Assembly (NCBI GenBank): GCA_033032865.1
Contig: JAWHQI010000040.1
Span: 9,345,001-9,409,000 of the forward strand
Source: Dactylorhiza incarnata
Lineage: Eukaryota; Streptophyta; Magnoliopsida; Asparagales; Orchidaceae
DNA length: 64,000 bases
Direction of reading: 5' to 3'
Shown: positions 19,926-33,956 of the stretch, in pieces
Layout of the letters: the number at the start of each line of letters is the position of its first letter
Position numbering within the stretch: the first letter of the stretch is position 1
Made by a program: the position numbers and the translations under genes
The notes under the pieces: model-generated
What the model was told of the DNA's origin: nothing
The model's database searches: none
What the model saw: the letters and a program-made list of their open reading frames with translations, nothing else

Positions 19926-22900
19926 ATAAACTAGATTCATGCGCCCCTTAAACTAGTGAATCCTACTACTTTAATCATTAAGATTTATAATTTTATTCTC
20001 CCCCTTTTGTTATTAGCAAAAGTGGGTGGAGTGAATACAAAACTAGAATAAAGAAGACAAAAGTTGGGACAAACTAAAAGAGGATAAGAGTTTTGTTTTA
20101 AGAATCAAGTAGTTCATGATCGAGCTAAAAAGAGAGTAGCACAGTAGAAAAATTATATGATAAGCGTGAGTAATAATATCCCATGTACTTAAACAAGTCA
20201 TTCTTCTACTTAGAAAATAATGAACAAAAGATTTTGAAAGATACAAGTGAAGAAGAGACCAAGGAAAATAAGCATGACAAAGCATGATAAAAGTACATGA
20301 TCAAATAATGCGGAAAAAAAACAAAGTTACTAAGAGTAATATATTTGTAAAGAGTATTTTTTCTTTGACTCTTCCAATAATATGTCTAGACTCTTCACAT
20401 TTGAGCATTAACATTGAAAATTTTCCATAACTAATAGGCAAGCATGACTTGACATATTCAAAAAGATAAGATCTACAATGTAACTAATTCGTATTTTAAG
20501 TGAAGAAAATATTGTAGAAATCATGCATTACAATCTAGTGATTTTACTTATGTTTTTAGAGAATCGTGTAAATCTGCATTAAGATCCAATTCTCATGAGT
20601 AGGACCTTTATGAAAAACAATGATGTGTGCATAAAAGTGTTTTGATAAGAGTATACAAGTGAAATAATCAAAACACATGACATATGTAATGAAATAGTAA
20701 AACAATATTAAGATTGTAGTCTTATAATTACTTTCATACTTCAATTTTATAATAAAATTCAAAGCACAATAAAATAGTACAACTACCAAGGTGCTTTACC
20801 CACACAATGCTCATTAAGACTTATCAGGGAGCGAAGTATTGCTTGGGGGATCACATAAGCAATTTTTTACTAATTTTTATTTTGAGTGATCCGGTGTACA
20901 AAATAAAAGTGATAAAGAAAATGTGTTTGCACAAGACACTTTACAATTTTTTCCAAGGTGCTCAACCTCACAATGCTCATTAAGACTTATCAGGAGGGTG
21001 AGTAGTGCTTGGTGGAGTTACTATCTATCATTTTATTTCATATTTTTAATATTAGGACAAAGGTCTCGGAATTCACTAATATTTGCAAACACTAATAATA
21101 TTGAAATAACACTTCTATATGTGCAAGAAATATATTGTTTGAAAGAAGGTGCAGGTAATTTTAGACATATAACTTCATTTGTTAAAACTATTACACTACA
21201 CAATCATGCAAGACTAAGATTATGAGCACATGTAGATTGCCAAAATAGTGAGTGAATGAATCATTGATTAACATAAACCATTACTCATACTTAGAGGCAT
21301 GCTAGGCAATATTACACAATTTTCTATAGACCATTTCATTGCACATTTTAAGATTAAGGTCAAGGCATGACAAGATAAAACAATGTTTAGGAAAATTGAA
21401 ATGAAAATTAGACATTGAAGGAAAATCTTTAAATGTATGTCTTATCAGTTTTGACCATTTGTAATGAAAATACTAAAATGTTTTGCTCAAGTGAGGTTTT
21501 TATATTCAAACCATATTTTTGTAAACATATAAGCAAACAAACATATTTTTCATCATTTTGATTATTTGAATTTTTTGTTGTTTTGAATTTTTGGAATAAA
21601 AATTAAATTATGAAAGAAGAAAAGTTCAAATCTGAGAGAACAATCAGAGAAAATGAATGAGAAAATTCCAAAAATATTTTAGAAAACATAAAATGAAAAT
21701 TTGGCCAAAGAAGCTAACGCCTGGAGTTAACTTCTTAACGCCCAAACAGAACACTATTTTCTTAGGTTTTGGAAAAAAATCTTTGGAATAGAGTTTATGT
21801 ACAACCTTCTTGGTGTAGAAATTTCAGAGAATTTGGAGATGTTTAGAAGGCTCATTAAGCATGTTTTTGTTTGTATAAAAATGGTTTTAATATTTTTATT
21901 GGTTTTTCAAATACTTGTGTTTTATAAGATCATTAAAGCTCAAAATAATAAAATATGCAAAACACAAGATAAACATGTTTGATCAAAGCAAGAATGCATG
22001 AATAATATAATCATAAAGAGCGCATGCAAAACATATGATATGGGTATGGGCTAGATTATAATACCCTAAACATATGCCTACACACTAGCCTCGTACTAAG
22101 TGACGGATGAGCATGAGGAGTTGCACACATGTCGTAGGTTGGGGTGTTAATCACATATGCACACACTAGAGAACGCTCAACCTGGAACTCTTCCCCCCCC
22201 CCCCCCCCCCCCCCAGTGCCTCGCAAGGCCTCACCGGTTAAGGACAAGACATGACTTGGAGGTTAGGTCTTCTAATGCATACAATCCTACACCCTCGTTA
22301 TTGTGAGACACATAATGTGGGTGAACGATCATGTGCATCCTAAGCATTTTGTCCTATGGAAAACAATGGATTTTATAAGAGATTGATTTCTATATATATT
22401 TGATTTTAAAGTCAAATAGTTATTATGAATTTTATCTTTCAATTTTTCTACTTTAAAATTAATTCATTATGGCAATATGAGATAACTAGTATGAATAATA
22501 ATATTTATTAGTTGATAACGCCAGAGTAATGAATTAGAATGCAATGATATGCCATAAGATTAATTGAGACAATATTGCATGTATTTAAAAATAGTGACTA
22601 AAATTTTTAGACATAGAATGAAGTGATGATTCTATTTGATTTATTCTTATTGATATAAAATTGATTTTATGGTTTACATATAAATGAGATACTTGGAAGT
22701 TATAAAACATTCATATAATGATAATGATCATAACCATATGTTGGAAGCAATATGATCATTTGTAGTTATGATTAATATTTGAATTTAAAAGATCTTTTGA
22801 TTTTGCATAATTATTGTAAATGTTAATTATTTTTTTCACATAGAAATTTAGGCATTAATTATTCATAATGATGTAAGTGAAATATATAAAACAATTCATA

Positions 22901-23601
22901 TTCATCCTTTTCAAAATACTAAAGAGAAAGATTGTAAGGTGAATAATGAACACAATGAGAAAATATTTTTAGTTATCTTTGAAAAGTTTTATAAATTTTC
23001 TCTTTGGTTTTTGAATATTAACAAACCATGTGTATATATATATATATAATTTTCTTGATTTTTCAAAATTTATTCCATTTTTGCTTTAATATAACATTGC
23101 ATGATATAACTAGCAACATAGTTATTATGAGTTTTAACTTTCAAATTTTCTACCTTTATGTCATGGTAGTATAGGATAACTAGAGTAAGAATTTCTAAGT
23201 CATTGGAAGGGTATCCAGGAGCTTGTGACGTAAAGTCCGTAGACACAAAAATTGCCAAAAAAGAAAAAAACTGAGATAACTTCTAAACAGTGTTGAATTT
23301 TGGCAATCTGAGGTGCCCAAATGAACTCAAATGAGCAAAATTGGTTTGTCATTGCATAGAGCTTCTCGATGTCATTCCGAAAAGCTATTGTGGGCGAAAT
23401 TCTGACAAGCGGATCAAAAGTTATAATCGTTTGAAGTTTAGGTCGAAATCTCGCATATATATATTGATTTTTTTGAAAAAACAAAACAAGCAAAAACAAA
23501 ACAAGCAAAAACAAAACAAACAAAAAGAAGTTACACATATCATGAAGTAGAGTATTGGTATTTCTTTTTAATTGGTTTCTCTTTCATGCAAATTGAGGTT
23601 A
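19926..23601. other. Non-coding interior of element A, shared with element B
   Basis: AT-rich, no credible coding frame. Two related blocks at 20787-20860 and 20950-21030 share ACACAATGCTCATTAAGAC and TATCAGG. The block at 22020-22330 is alignable to 46085-46400 in element B (for example CTAAGTGA then GATG, and CGTTATTGTGAGACACA-like). A palindromic TAACGCCTGGAGTTAA unit at 21716 echoes the LTR motif. A (TA) tract lies at 23033-23050 and an AAACAAGC repeat at 23480-23530. Confidence 0.6.
22193..22214. repeat. 22-base C homopolymer
   Basis: A run of 22 C in otherwise AT-rich DNA. The corresponding site in element B (about 46270) has no such run, so it arose in this copy. Confidence 0.9.
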
Positions 23602-25051
23602 CTAATGAATGAGAGATTTAGGTAACCAAAGGGAACCAAGTGTGACGGTTCCTTTGGGTACCCAGATATAACATGTTGGCTTATGCGGAGAAAGTGATGA
23701 ATGAGCCCTTTCAAGTGGAGTTAGTGTTTTAATTTTGGGCCTCCAATCAAACTTTGGTTTAATATTATTCTTATGCATCAAATTTCCATTGTGATTATCT
23801 TTATCTTGAAGATTATAATTGTAATGATTATTGAAAGTATCGTTCATAGGAAATTTGTGTAATTTTAGTTTTAAGTTGGGAGAAACATGATTTTGTAAAT
23901 AATAGTGATTTGGATTTTGATTTACAAATATTTTGTGTTTCTTACTCTCATTATTAGGCTTAGTCAAGATATTCATATTCATATTCAACTTGCTTTTGGA
24001 TATTGCTTGATGTTGTGAATTTTTGTTTTGAGAGTTTTCCTTTATGATTTGCTTAAGCGAGTTGATTTTAGTTTTTAATTCATAATTCTTAACTTTAAGA
24101 TTATGTCTTGCTTTATTATAAGCAATTGTTCTATTTTAAGAGTGGTGACAATAGAGTCAATGTGAGTTTGATAGTCATTTCTTAATTCCTCAAATGTTTC
24201 ATCCATCTCCTTGATTTCAATTTTATAACTTTGGCACATAGAACAATCACTTTTCAAAGATGAATTTTCTAAAGGAAATTTTTCATAGTGTTCTTGTATT
24301 TTTCATTTAATTCATTAAATTCTATACAAGGTGTAATATTTTCAACTAAAGAGACATGGGTAAAACAAGATAAATCAGAATTTGATTCTACATTAACTTT
24401 TGCTTTAAACCTTTATTTTCTAAGCGCAATTTGCAATTAGCATTTTTTAATTTCTTAATTTTGCGTTTTGTAATTTGTAACAATTGTAAAGTAGAAATTG
24501 AATTGCAAACAATAAGGGAATTTGATTTCCTTACAGTGCTTTTGGATGAGGAAAGGTTTGAACATAAGGTTCCTTTGACATTTTCTTCTTCCTCTTCCAT
24601 TGATGCCTTATCATCATCCCTTTCGCTTGATGTGCCTTCCATGGATCCATCATGTGAGGAGCTTTCTTGAATACTTATGCAGGCTTGCATATTCTCCAGT
24701 TCTTATGATTTTTCCATACCTACAGAAGGAGAATCATAAGTTCTTTCAAGAAAATTCCAAATCTCACATGAGGTAGGTAAAGTATAAATAAGTTTGAAAA
24801 TATTTTGTTCTAATGCACAAAATAGACTATTTATAGATTTTGCATTTAAAACCATTTCGTTTCTATTTAATATGATAGGTGGCTTTTCAATAATAATATT
24901 CCAAACTTTTTCATCTAAAGCTTTAAGAAAAAAATTTGATTGACATTTTCCACCCTTTATAATTTTTGCCCATAAATAAAGGTGGTGCTAAAGATTTTTC
25001 TTTTAATAAAAAATCATCCTCTCTAATGGATGTGAGATAATGAAGCGTCAT
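23602..25051 (-). pseudogene. gag: Element A gag remnant
   Basis: The ATG at 25051 (MTLHYLTSIREDDF) follows the primer site by about 35 bases. The copia Gag core is readable: PPLFMGKNYKGWKMS, LDEKVWNIII, then after a one-base expansion in a T-run near 24930 the frame shifts. Further on are an acidic segment (24690-24560), Lys-rich coiled-coil pieces (KIEIKEMDETFEEL at 24200) and the Gag C-terminal signature CYIWVPKGT near 23655. No zinc knuckle is visible. Several shifts and stops make it non-functional. Confidence 0.7.
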
Positions 25052-25086
25052 TATTCTCGGTTGTGATGCCGTTTTGGAATAACCTG

Positions 25087-25098
25087 GCTCTGATACCA
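25087..25098 (-). promoter_or_regulatory. Element A primer-binding site (tRNA-iMet)
   Basis: The minus strand reads TGGTATCAGAGC two bases after the LTR end GATCCAACA. It is a perfect match to the usual copia primer site. Confidence 0.9.
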
Positions 25099-25100
25099 CT

Positions 25101-26398
25101 TGTTGGATCTTGAGGCACCCTTAAAGGGGGGAGGGGTGAATAAGGGTTTTAGAAAACTTTATAATTTTAAGATAATATTTTGATATTATATATGAAACAG
25201 ATTGAATCAAAAGTAAAGTACTAGTAATTTGAAATGAAATCAATTTAATTAAACAAGTAAAGAGATGATTATCATTTAAAAAATTGATTGCAAAATCCGA
25301 TTTCTATGACGCTAGAAATCAAAGGCGAATATAATAGACTCTTTTTTTTTCTATACTGACTCTTCTCACTAAGAACTGGTTGGCTTTAGCCGATCTATCC
25401 CTATATACGGTCTCAAGCTGCTCTAGCCTTTCTATCCCTAGAAAGGCCTCGAACACCCCCTAGATCTACTCCCTAGACCTAGTCGCCAACATGAGGCAAA
25501 TTTCTTCCCAATGTCCTACCCAGATTTATTCGCCAACACGAGGCGAATTCACTAAACGATCACAATGAAAAAGGTGTTACAAAAATACATGAGACAAAAT
25601 ATAAAACTCCCTGTGAGGAAATCTGAAGGAGATGACGAAGACTCGCTGAAGATTGTTGAAGTCGAAGCGTATGTTCTAAACGTTGAGTTAGCGTTGATCC
25701 AAGCCTCCTTTGATTCCTTCTTTTGAAATTGAATGGGAGATCCTTTGTGGTCTGGAAATATGGCCCTCACAAATAATTCAGAGTGCTGGAACATGGCTCC
25801 TTTGCATCGATGGTTGAAGAGAATGAATGCCACATATTTAAAGGACTGGAAGATAACGTCGGCGTTAAGGCTAACATCGGCGTTAAGGCTAACGTCAGGC
25901 TTTGACTCAGTATAGAAATAATTTGATGGCTCGGATCTTCAAAATAGGAAGGAGATTCTACATCTTTAGAAACATTCATTTTAGACAACCTTAACACTGG
26001 AGTTGAGTTTAACGCCTGGCGTTAAGTCAATTCATTCCTAAAATACTCCTGCAATCGCGGCAGCTTCCCTCCATGCCATATCATCGAGTGTCAACATCGG
26101 CATTAAGTCCTGACGCCTGGCGTTAGACCACTTTCATCATTTCAGCTTGTGGGCAAGTCCAGACCATATCGTCGAGTGTCAATATCGTCGAGTGTCAACG
26201 CCGACGTTAAGTCCTAACGCCTGGCGTTAGACCACTTTCATCATTTCATCTTATGGACACATCCAGACCAATAATGCAGCAACCTAGTGTCAATTTTGTT
26301 CAAACCTACATGCTAAAAACACAATGACAAACAAGATCAAATACAAGTAGGATTTGTTATTCTCAAATCAAAGGTATATGGAAAACCGTGTTCCAACA
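25101..26398 (-). repeat. Element A 5' LTR, 1298 bp
   Basis: On the minus strand it starts TGTTGGAACACGG and ends GATCCAACA. The outer part carries at least six palindromic units of the type AACGCC(T)GGCGTTA (26008, 26103, 26190-26232, and variants AACGTCGGCGTTAAGG at 25856-25900). The LTR of the 47.0-49.8 kb element and of element B have the same start and end bases. Confidence 0.88.
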
Positions 26399-29300
26399 AG
26401 ACCAAATTACCCTCACTATACAATATGTGTAAGAAATCCTAGAGAATAAAATCACTTTAACATAATTTGTAAGGTAAATCAAGAGAGTGTTTTTCCCAAT
26501 AGTGTGATGCTTCTTTGTGTGATATTTATGCATACTTAAGTACTGATTATTGAATTAAATGTGATTGGTGATTAGTGGAAGGAAAATAAATGATTAGAGA
26601 GGGAGATCCATTCATTTCCATGCAAGAAAAATAAGAGAGTCTCATCCATGGAGGTTTCTAGAGAGAGAAGAAGAGATCATCCAATTTTGACCACCACCGC
26701 CTCCATCACGCCCCCTAGGCTTAGATCATGTTGTGTTAACCACTTTTAGGTTTCCACTCTACTCTCCCCTCCACTTTAAGACCAAGTCACCAAGGAAATT
26801 GCATCGTCGGCTACCCAAATTCCTTCGTCGATGAGAAATCTAGAGAGAGAAAGAATGGGAGCACTTTAGGATGCCCACCGACGATGATTGGTTGTCAAAC
26901 CACCACCACTGGGTTCACTATCCTCAAGAAAACCAAGCGAGGGCAGAGCTCCTACCAATCGATGTCAAAGGGCGGCGGTGGAAGGCGAAATAATTTCCGC
27001 ATCTACGATTTTGCCTCCAATCCATGCAATCATCTGATCATGAACGTGGGCTTGAACTCCACCGTTCAGATCCTTAAAATATGCTAATCAATTATTATTA
27101 ATCATTAGAATGGAGCTTAGGTTATGATACGACACAATCCTAACTGTTTACTCATTCAGGTTCGAGCAAGCCAAACTTTGACTGAATAATATAAAATAAT
27201 TAAAACTTAGAATTAATTTCAAATTTGACTGAATTAAATTAAGTTTAAAATCTTTGAATATTCATATCTTGGAAAATAATCACCACCATGATCTAAAATT
27301 TATTATGAGAGTATCTATTAGCCATATATAGCTTCATAAAAGTTCCATGATTTTTGGAGACAGTTAGTCCTATAGTTTTTGAAATAATTTTTCAGATTAT
27401 ATTATATGTCGATTTAATTGATTTTGAATACCCTTTTAAATATTATAAGAAGAGAATTTTTGGCAGTATCTTATTTTTGATGTTAACTATTACTGGTAAA
27501 GGTTTGAGAATATTTGGAGAGCTATACATCAAGTTATGTTATTAATTGATATTTATACCTATGTTGTCACACCGTAACTTAGGAGATTTAAATAATATGA
27601 ATAATTCCAAAACCATAAGGAATTATACATTTAACTTTAATCCTGTGTTCTTTATAGTTTTGGGAGTCTCCCCGCCAAGTTTGAGAAATTTTGGAAGTGA
27701 TTTACCATATATATCAAATTTAATTAGAATCCTAATTGACCTTTATTTTTGTGTATTTAATTTAAATTTTTAACTTCGATTTATTTCAAATTTTGGGAGT
27801 AGTTTAATAATCGTGAAACCTTACTGCAGCAAAAATTATAGGGATTTTGATGTCATTTCATCAAATTTTTATCTTATAAATCTTCAAGATTAACATATCA
27901 CACCTAACTTAGGACCATCGTATTGTTTGAATATTTTTCTACATATGATGAATTAGCCTGTGAAATTTTAACCAAATGTTCTATATTATCATATGAACCA
28001 TTAAAAACCCAAAGAAATTTTTTAAGGTCATTTTCTATAAAGTTTTGCCAAATATTATTGTCATTTAAATTGTAGTGTAAATCAAACTATATGGGCTTTT
28101 ATAATTATTTAATTAGTGAAATTTTTTGTGGTTATATGATTATGTGATAATTGTAATATGACTGAATTTTTGGAGCATTTGGAAGTGTTTTGATATTGTT
28201 TTTATATTATGTCTAAGAGCTTAATATCATATATAAGACTGTAATCTCCTTATAATAGTAATACAAAATTATAATTCATGCATGAAATGATATTGCTTGA
28301 TCAAATAGGGGATTATTCAAAAAAATTATCATGTTAGCGTGCATTTTAGGTTGTTATTTGGATTTCTTTCAACTAGAGAAACATGCACCTGATAATACTG
28401 CATTATACACTTTGGCAGTTTAAGTATCCTAAATGATGGTGGTAGTACTTACAAACACCCTTGTGCTGTTAGGCTTAGTTATTATCTTTGTTGAGAATCA
28501 TATAAGTAGCTCCTTATATTATGCATCCCTACACCGAAGATTAGCCTCCTGATTAGTTGGTTGAAGACTAAGTGTATGTGAGAGGTGTGTAGTGGTATGA
28601 AGTCCTCCACAGACTAAGTTTTACTCAATAAGGCACTTGATCAAAATATAAGTTATTACACATGGAGCTTACTGATAATGCATCACTTTCATAATTGTGA
28701 TAAGTGTGTTGGTGTGTTTATGTGGTAGGTCTTCCCGCTCTTCCAAACAAAGCACACTGGTAGTGAGTTGAAAGCAAACTCTTAGGCTTAGAGTGATGAG
28801 TTTTGTAGGATAACCCAGGTAGTCCTCCCAGTGTTAGTTCCTCTGTTAACTCTACTCTTTAGCTTGTTTTAGTAGAAAATTCATTGTGGTAGCGGAGGTT
28901 ACTTAAAATTACTACTAGAAAGAGTTGTCCACATAGGCTTAGGCTAATAGTGTGTCACTTACCTAGAAGCGGGGATGACCGTTCTACTCTTATCATCTTG
29001 CCATGACTATGTGACATGTGAGGTTCGCTACTCACTTAATAAGGTTAAGTCTATGTCGATATAGAGTATGTGGATTATAACAATAAATCATCAGGCATAC
29101 TGCATTCAATATCATAATCATATATTTATCGAAGATCCTTATCTTATAAGTTTATATGGGTACTCTTATAAGATAAATTACTTCACTTCTATGCTTATAA
29201 TTGGATCATTATCATATAAGTCAATATGGACTTTCTTATATGATAAGTTACTGAATTTTATACATTGCTTAGTAGTATACTATCCTTCTAATATTATATT

Positions 29301-29887
29301 GTGCTAACTTGTTATGCAGCTGAATGCCCCTTCACTCTTTTAGAGTTTAGGCTTAGTGATGGGGAAGAGGGTATGCGAGTCTCTTAGTATTTTATACTAA
29401 TGGTTTCTCATGAAACCATATTGGAGCAGTTATAGTACCAGTGTCACCCGCAGTAGTTGGAGCACTGGTAGGCGGAGCCGTAATAACACCACCCCTACAG
29501 AGGTAGGAGATTTGTAGCGAGGACAAATCATGCACAGCCTCATGTCACAATAACATCGACCACTCTAGAGGATTTTATGAGAGTCTTTGTTATTGCATCT
29601 ATAATTATTGGACATATTGTATGGGTGTGTCATTGCCCTTCTTTCCATATCCATTTTACTCTGACTTGTATATGACTTTTCTGTGATTGTTTATGCTATT
29701 AATTTCAATTTTATTTGCGTTCATAATTATATACTGCATCTGTGATGTGATAATATTTTGTCTAATTAAGTAAGTGTCATGTGGCAGGAGTTGTCCTGTA
29801 TGCTAACACTACTGCATGATAGTTAATGTGGGCATACTACTTCCCTCAGCCATGCCTAGTTTCCGGGAGTGGGAGTCTTATTATTGA
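26399..29887 (+). other. LTR-like upstream region of a decayed chromovirus-type gypsy element
   Basis: No coding frame is convincing. An AG-rich leader with GAGAGAGAA runs and a GC-rich block (26640-27080) precede a long AT-rich part, a pattern seen in long LTRs of Tekay/Del-type chromoviruses. Two TCACAC(C)..AACTTAGGA units occur at 27568 and 27899. A local repeat of a CTTATAAG dyad block lies at 29140-29260. At 29888-29900 GCATCAGAGCTGA looks like a mutated iMet primer site. LTR boundaries cannot be set, because no second copy is present. Confidence 0.4.
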
Positions 29888-30182
29888 GCATCAGAGCTGA
29901 ATGATCTGTGTATATGGAATTTACTAGCATCGCACTAGGTTTTCTCATCGTGCCCTTCCAGATCGATGATGAATCCGTGCAACATAAGCTGGTGAGACCA
30001 TGTGTAAATCACATGCAACACACACAATTTTAACCTTTAATTTTACATCTTTCCTTATTCATATCGGTTATCCAGATTCGGAATCCCATATTTATCTATA
30101 TATTTCAAAGGATGTTGGGCAGAAGAACCACATTCCGCCCCCTTCCTTTGTGATTTGAGTGTCCTAGACTCCCTTACCTACA

Positions 30183-31633
30183 GTGCCTATTGTCTCATTT
30201 CACCGAATGGAGCTAGGAGAAACATTGATGTCTATTTTGGATACTTTCCAAGCTTCACTGAGTAAGCATTCAACTCAATCGACAACAACACGTACAGACT
30301 GCTTGAGCATTTTTATCGGATTATCTCCTCTTACCTTCCAAGGCACAGAGTCCACCATCCATACCGAGGAGTGGTTGGATAAAGTTTAGGAACTATGTAC
30401 TCATTAACATGAAGTGTCCGATGAATATGGCTGTCACCTTGACTGCCATATTACTGGAGAACTATGTTAGACAGTGGTGGAGGTCTCCCACCACCATTAA
30501 TTTTGAGGGACGGTAACTTTCAGAGATTGATTGAGATGAGTTCTCAGACACATTCTTGGAGCACTTCATTACTCGTACAAATAGGGAGAGTTATATAAGT
30601 GATTTCTAAAGCTCAGTCATGGGATTCATACTATTCTGGATTACTAGAGGGAGTTCTGGCATCTAACACACTTTGCGGGCTACTATGTGTTGAATGATTG
30701 TAAAACAACAAAATACTTTTTCTAGGGATTACGTGACTTACTCCGACAATTGTTCATCATGGCGATCCACTCCAACTTCACTAATATAGTTGGCATGGTG
30801 AAGACCCTAGAAGCGGACTAGCTGATGATACAAAATGTGAGGAAGAGGACCATTGCGACTCTACCTCAGTAGTATATGAGAACATGATCGATCAATGGAG
30901 GAGTTCACCCCAGGGACTGGGTAGATTTCAAGGAAGAAGAAGAAATTTTGGTCAAAGCTGGCCGCTGATGAGGCAAGCGAAGAGACCACTACCAGTGGCA
31001 CCACCACAACCCCCTCATACCCCTTTTCAGTATGGTATATCACCCTTCCGGGGAAACTATTGCTTCTATCACAAGCCCTTACATCTCAGGTCATAGTGCC
31101 CACAACACAACATCCGTCAATAGGCCCTAACAACTCAGTGGGGTAGAGGCTGAGGCCACATACACAGTCAGTTTGGAAGACCAGGGCAGAGGAATGAACA
31201 TGCACCTCTACAGGATTACGCTTTGGATTTGGCTTATGAGCCACTAGACATTGTGACATGCATCATTTATTATTGTGTTATTACTTATTCATAGTTAAAG
31301 TTATTTAAAATTGACATTATGATATACAAACACAACATCTTGAAAGAACACACAATTACCTTTAAACTCGCCTGATTTCTCATTATTAATGAGAAACTAG
31401 CTCAGACCTTGTTAGACACTGAAGCCACACATTCATTTTTTTCTTGGGACATTGCAGGTGCCACTCATTTCTCTAGATTATCCATGAGGGTCGATACAAC
31501 AACCAGATGGGTTAAAAATGTTATCGTTGCTAAGTGCACCTTTTTGGCGAGCTTAAAGGACGAGTTATTTGAGGTTACCACTGTAGTGTTAGAGATATCA
31601 AATTTCAATCTTATCTTGGGCATGAACTGCTGA
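30183..31633 (+). pseudogene. Chromovirus-like gypsy gag-protease, decayed
   Basis: The plus strand shows a worn Gag: FIGLSPLTFQGTES, TEEWLDKV, LENYVRQWWRS near 30460, and SVMGF-like pieces. A broken zinc knuckle (NYCFYHKPLHLRS) lies near 31060 after an Arg-rich stretch (GRFQGRRRNFG). The protease at 31380-31630 reads AQTLLDTEATHSF, where LLDTGATHSF is usual, and ends LILGMNC. Stops and shifts are frequent. No RT, RNase H or integrase follows. Confidence 0.65.
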
Positions 31634-32538
31634 TAATTCATATTTTATATATCAATTTAATATAGTTTTGATTTTTTATATTAAATAATTTATCATTGTT
31701 TTATTTTTAGTCTAATTTACCTTATTGTATGTTTTCAGGCTACTAGAAGTGTCCGATTTCACTTTATAACAGAAGAGCTTGCCAAATTGCATATTTGGAA
31801 CAATTTTCCCAATAATTCATATTACACTCCCTAAGCTCAAGGCGTGTCAGCAAGTTCATTCCCTCAATCTATCTAGGACACCGTGATAATAGTCAGGTCA
31901 TCTTATTTTGACATGGCCTCATTCAGTGCGTGACCTCTCTAGTAACAACAAATTTCCAGCCATTATACCCTGACGAGGAGACGTTTGTGCTCGCACTAGT
32001 CATGGCATAGGTTCAGGGCGTGACATAAGGGCATGTTCCATCAAATTATGATCAAAATGGCACTTTCACTCCCTGCATTTCCCATGCTTTTATTTTGGCG
32101 GTTTTTCTCTAGCTAGAATCCTCATGTCAGGGCTTAACATCAGGGTGTGTACTTCCAAACCTTTAATCTATAAAAAGCAAACATATCAAGGAGTTCACCA
32201 TCTAATTTTGGCCGACTTTTAGCTTCATTTTACTATCTTTTCATTATTGATTAGCAACTTTGTCTTCTATTTGCTTTAGAGCATTTTTGTAAGTTTACTT
32301 TCTGGCAATTGCAATTTCAATTATAAGTCTTTCTTTTAGTCTCTTTAATCATGTCTATTCTCATCTCTGTGTATTTCCCTCGTAATGATGAGTAGCTAAA
32401 CTTCATTTAGCTCTTGACCGTGATGAAATTTGGAATAAAATAAACATGTTATGATCTTTTGAATGTGTAAGCTTTCATAAATAAAATCTTTGATTACCTA
32501 TGAAAAAAAATTATATTGATTATAAATTGTGGACGTAT
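31634..32538. other. Unassigned non-coding stretch
   Basis: The AT-rich sequence after the gypsy protease contains no recognisable pol motif, repeat or terminus. It ends where the LTR of element B begins. Confidence 0.4.
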
Positions 32539-33956
32539 TGTTGGATCATGAGGTGACCTTATAGGGGGAGGGTGAATAAGAGATTATAAAATTCTTGTAT
32601 CAATCTTTATCAATATAAAAACTTTTGAAGATTACAACTTTAAATTTAGCAATGAGATATTTATAAAGACAAAAAAGAGACATGATTTTTTTTTCAATAA
32701 AAAGGATTACAAAACTTTGATCTATATAATGCTAAAAATCAAGGCGATGAATATAAAAATACCTTTTTGTTTTCTATACTGACTTGCACCTCGAAACAGT
32801 TCACCTTAGCCTAGATCTCCCTAGATAGGCCTCAATCTGCCCCCTAGACATAAACCTTGGTCTACTCGCCTAACACAAGAGGAGAATTTCTCCCTAAGCC
32901 TCAAACGGACTTAGTCGCCATTTCTCTTCATAATCCACATACGGACCTAGTCGCCAATACAAGGGCAAATTCCAAAAATGTACAAAAGAAAAACGTTGAC
33001 AAAAGATAAAGATGAAAAGTACAATAATGATAAAAATCCCGTCTAAAGGAACCCTTGATGTTGATGTCATTTCTCTTGCTAAGGTTCAATCTTTGTGGCT
33101 TGAGAGTCTTCTTCTTTGATGTCCTTCAAATCCTTAGAACTCTCTACTTGATATGAGTTTATTGCAACATGAGGACTCTAGTAGAATGTTGAGAGAAGAT
33201 GCCTTTGATCATTATTTGATAGCAACCATAAATCTTCTTGCATGATAAACTCTTGATCTCTCTTGATAAAATCTCTCTGTAATGAGTAGGAAGGACCCCT
33301 CCAATCCCTCTAGTTTGCTAGGGTGATTAGTCCTTCAAAATTTTATGAAAAATGTCATAGAGGAAGTCAAGTTCGGGTTGTTTAAATGGAGAGTTTAATT
33401 TGCATGGAGCTGTCGCGGCTTGATAACAGTTATAGCATGTCGTTAGTGTGCAATATTAAATTTACCTCTTCATCTGCTCTTGATTAGGAATTTGTGGATG
33501 TCATCTTAAGCAGCAGCTATCACATACCGTAAGACCTATCGCCCCATAGTAGTGTGATATTTTCAGAGCGCCAAAATGAGATCTCCTGCTTCATTTGGAT
33601 CCCCAATCATGATGTAATTGTAGGGGTTTCCTTCAAGTTACCGCCATGCGATGGGGTTATCATTGCGCGGTAAAAGTTTACAAGAATAGCTTTCAGCTCC
33701 TACCAAGTTTTCATTTAAATGACTCTTGCCAGCTATCTCATAGTAACAAAAGTTACCGCTAGCAACATTGGTTATCATCACGCGATAGTGGTCAATTCAG
33801 AACATGATATCCATTGATTGTCCCAGTCTATCTTTCTTGTACAATTTAATATTGTACCTCTATGACCTGCACACTTTAGACACAAACAAGTTAGATTAAA
33901 TATATATTGGGATTTATTATTCTCAAACCAAAAGATGTGGAATGCATGTTCTAACA
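32539..33956 (-). repeat. Element B 3' LTR, 1418 bp
   Basis: On the minus strand it starts TGTTAGAACATGC and ends GATCCAACA, the same ends as element A. A polypurine-type region lies to its right and no primer site to its left, so it is the 3' LTR of a minus-strand element. The outer half has loose palindromes such as TACCGCCATGCGATGGGG and GCGCGGTAA (33480-33790). Confidence 0.82.

Larger units (their letters stand above)
19453..26398 (-). mobile_element. Element A: Sirevirus-like copia element lacking pol
   Basis: 5' LTR 25101-26398, iMet primer site, decayed gag at 25051-23602, about 3.9 kb of non-coding interior, several polypurine tracts and a truncated 3' LTR. No protease, integrase, RT or RNase H motif is visible in any frame of the interior. 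It must have moved with enzymes made elsewhere, or lost pol by deletion. Element B (32539-47009) shares the same interior, which favours an old non-autonomous family. Confidence 0.75.
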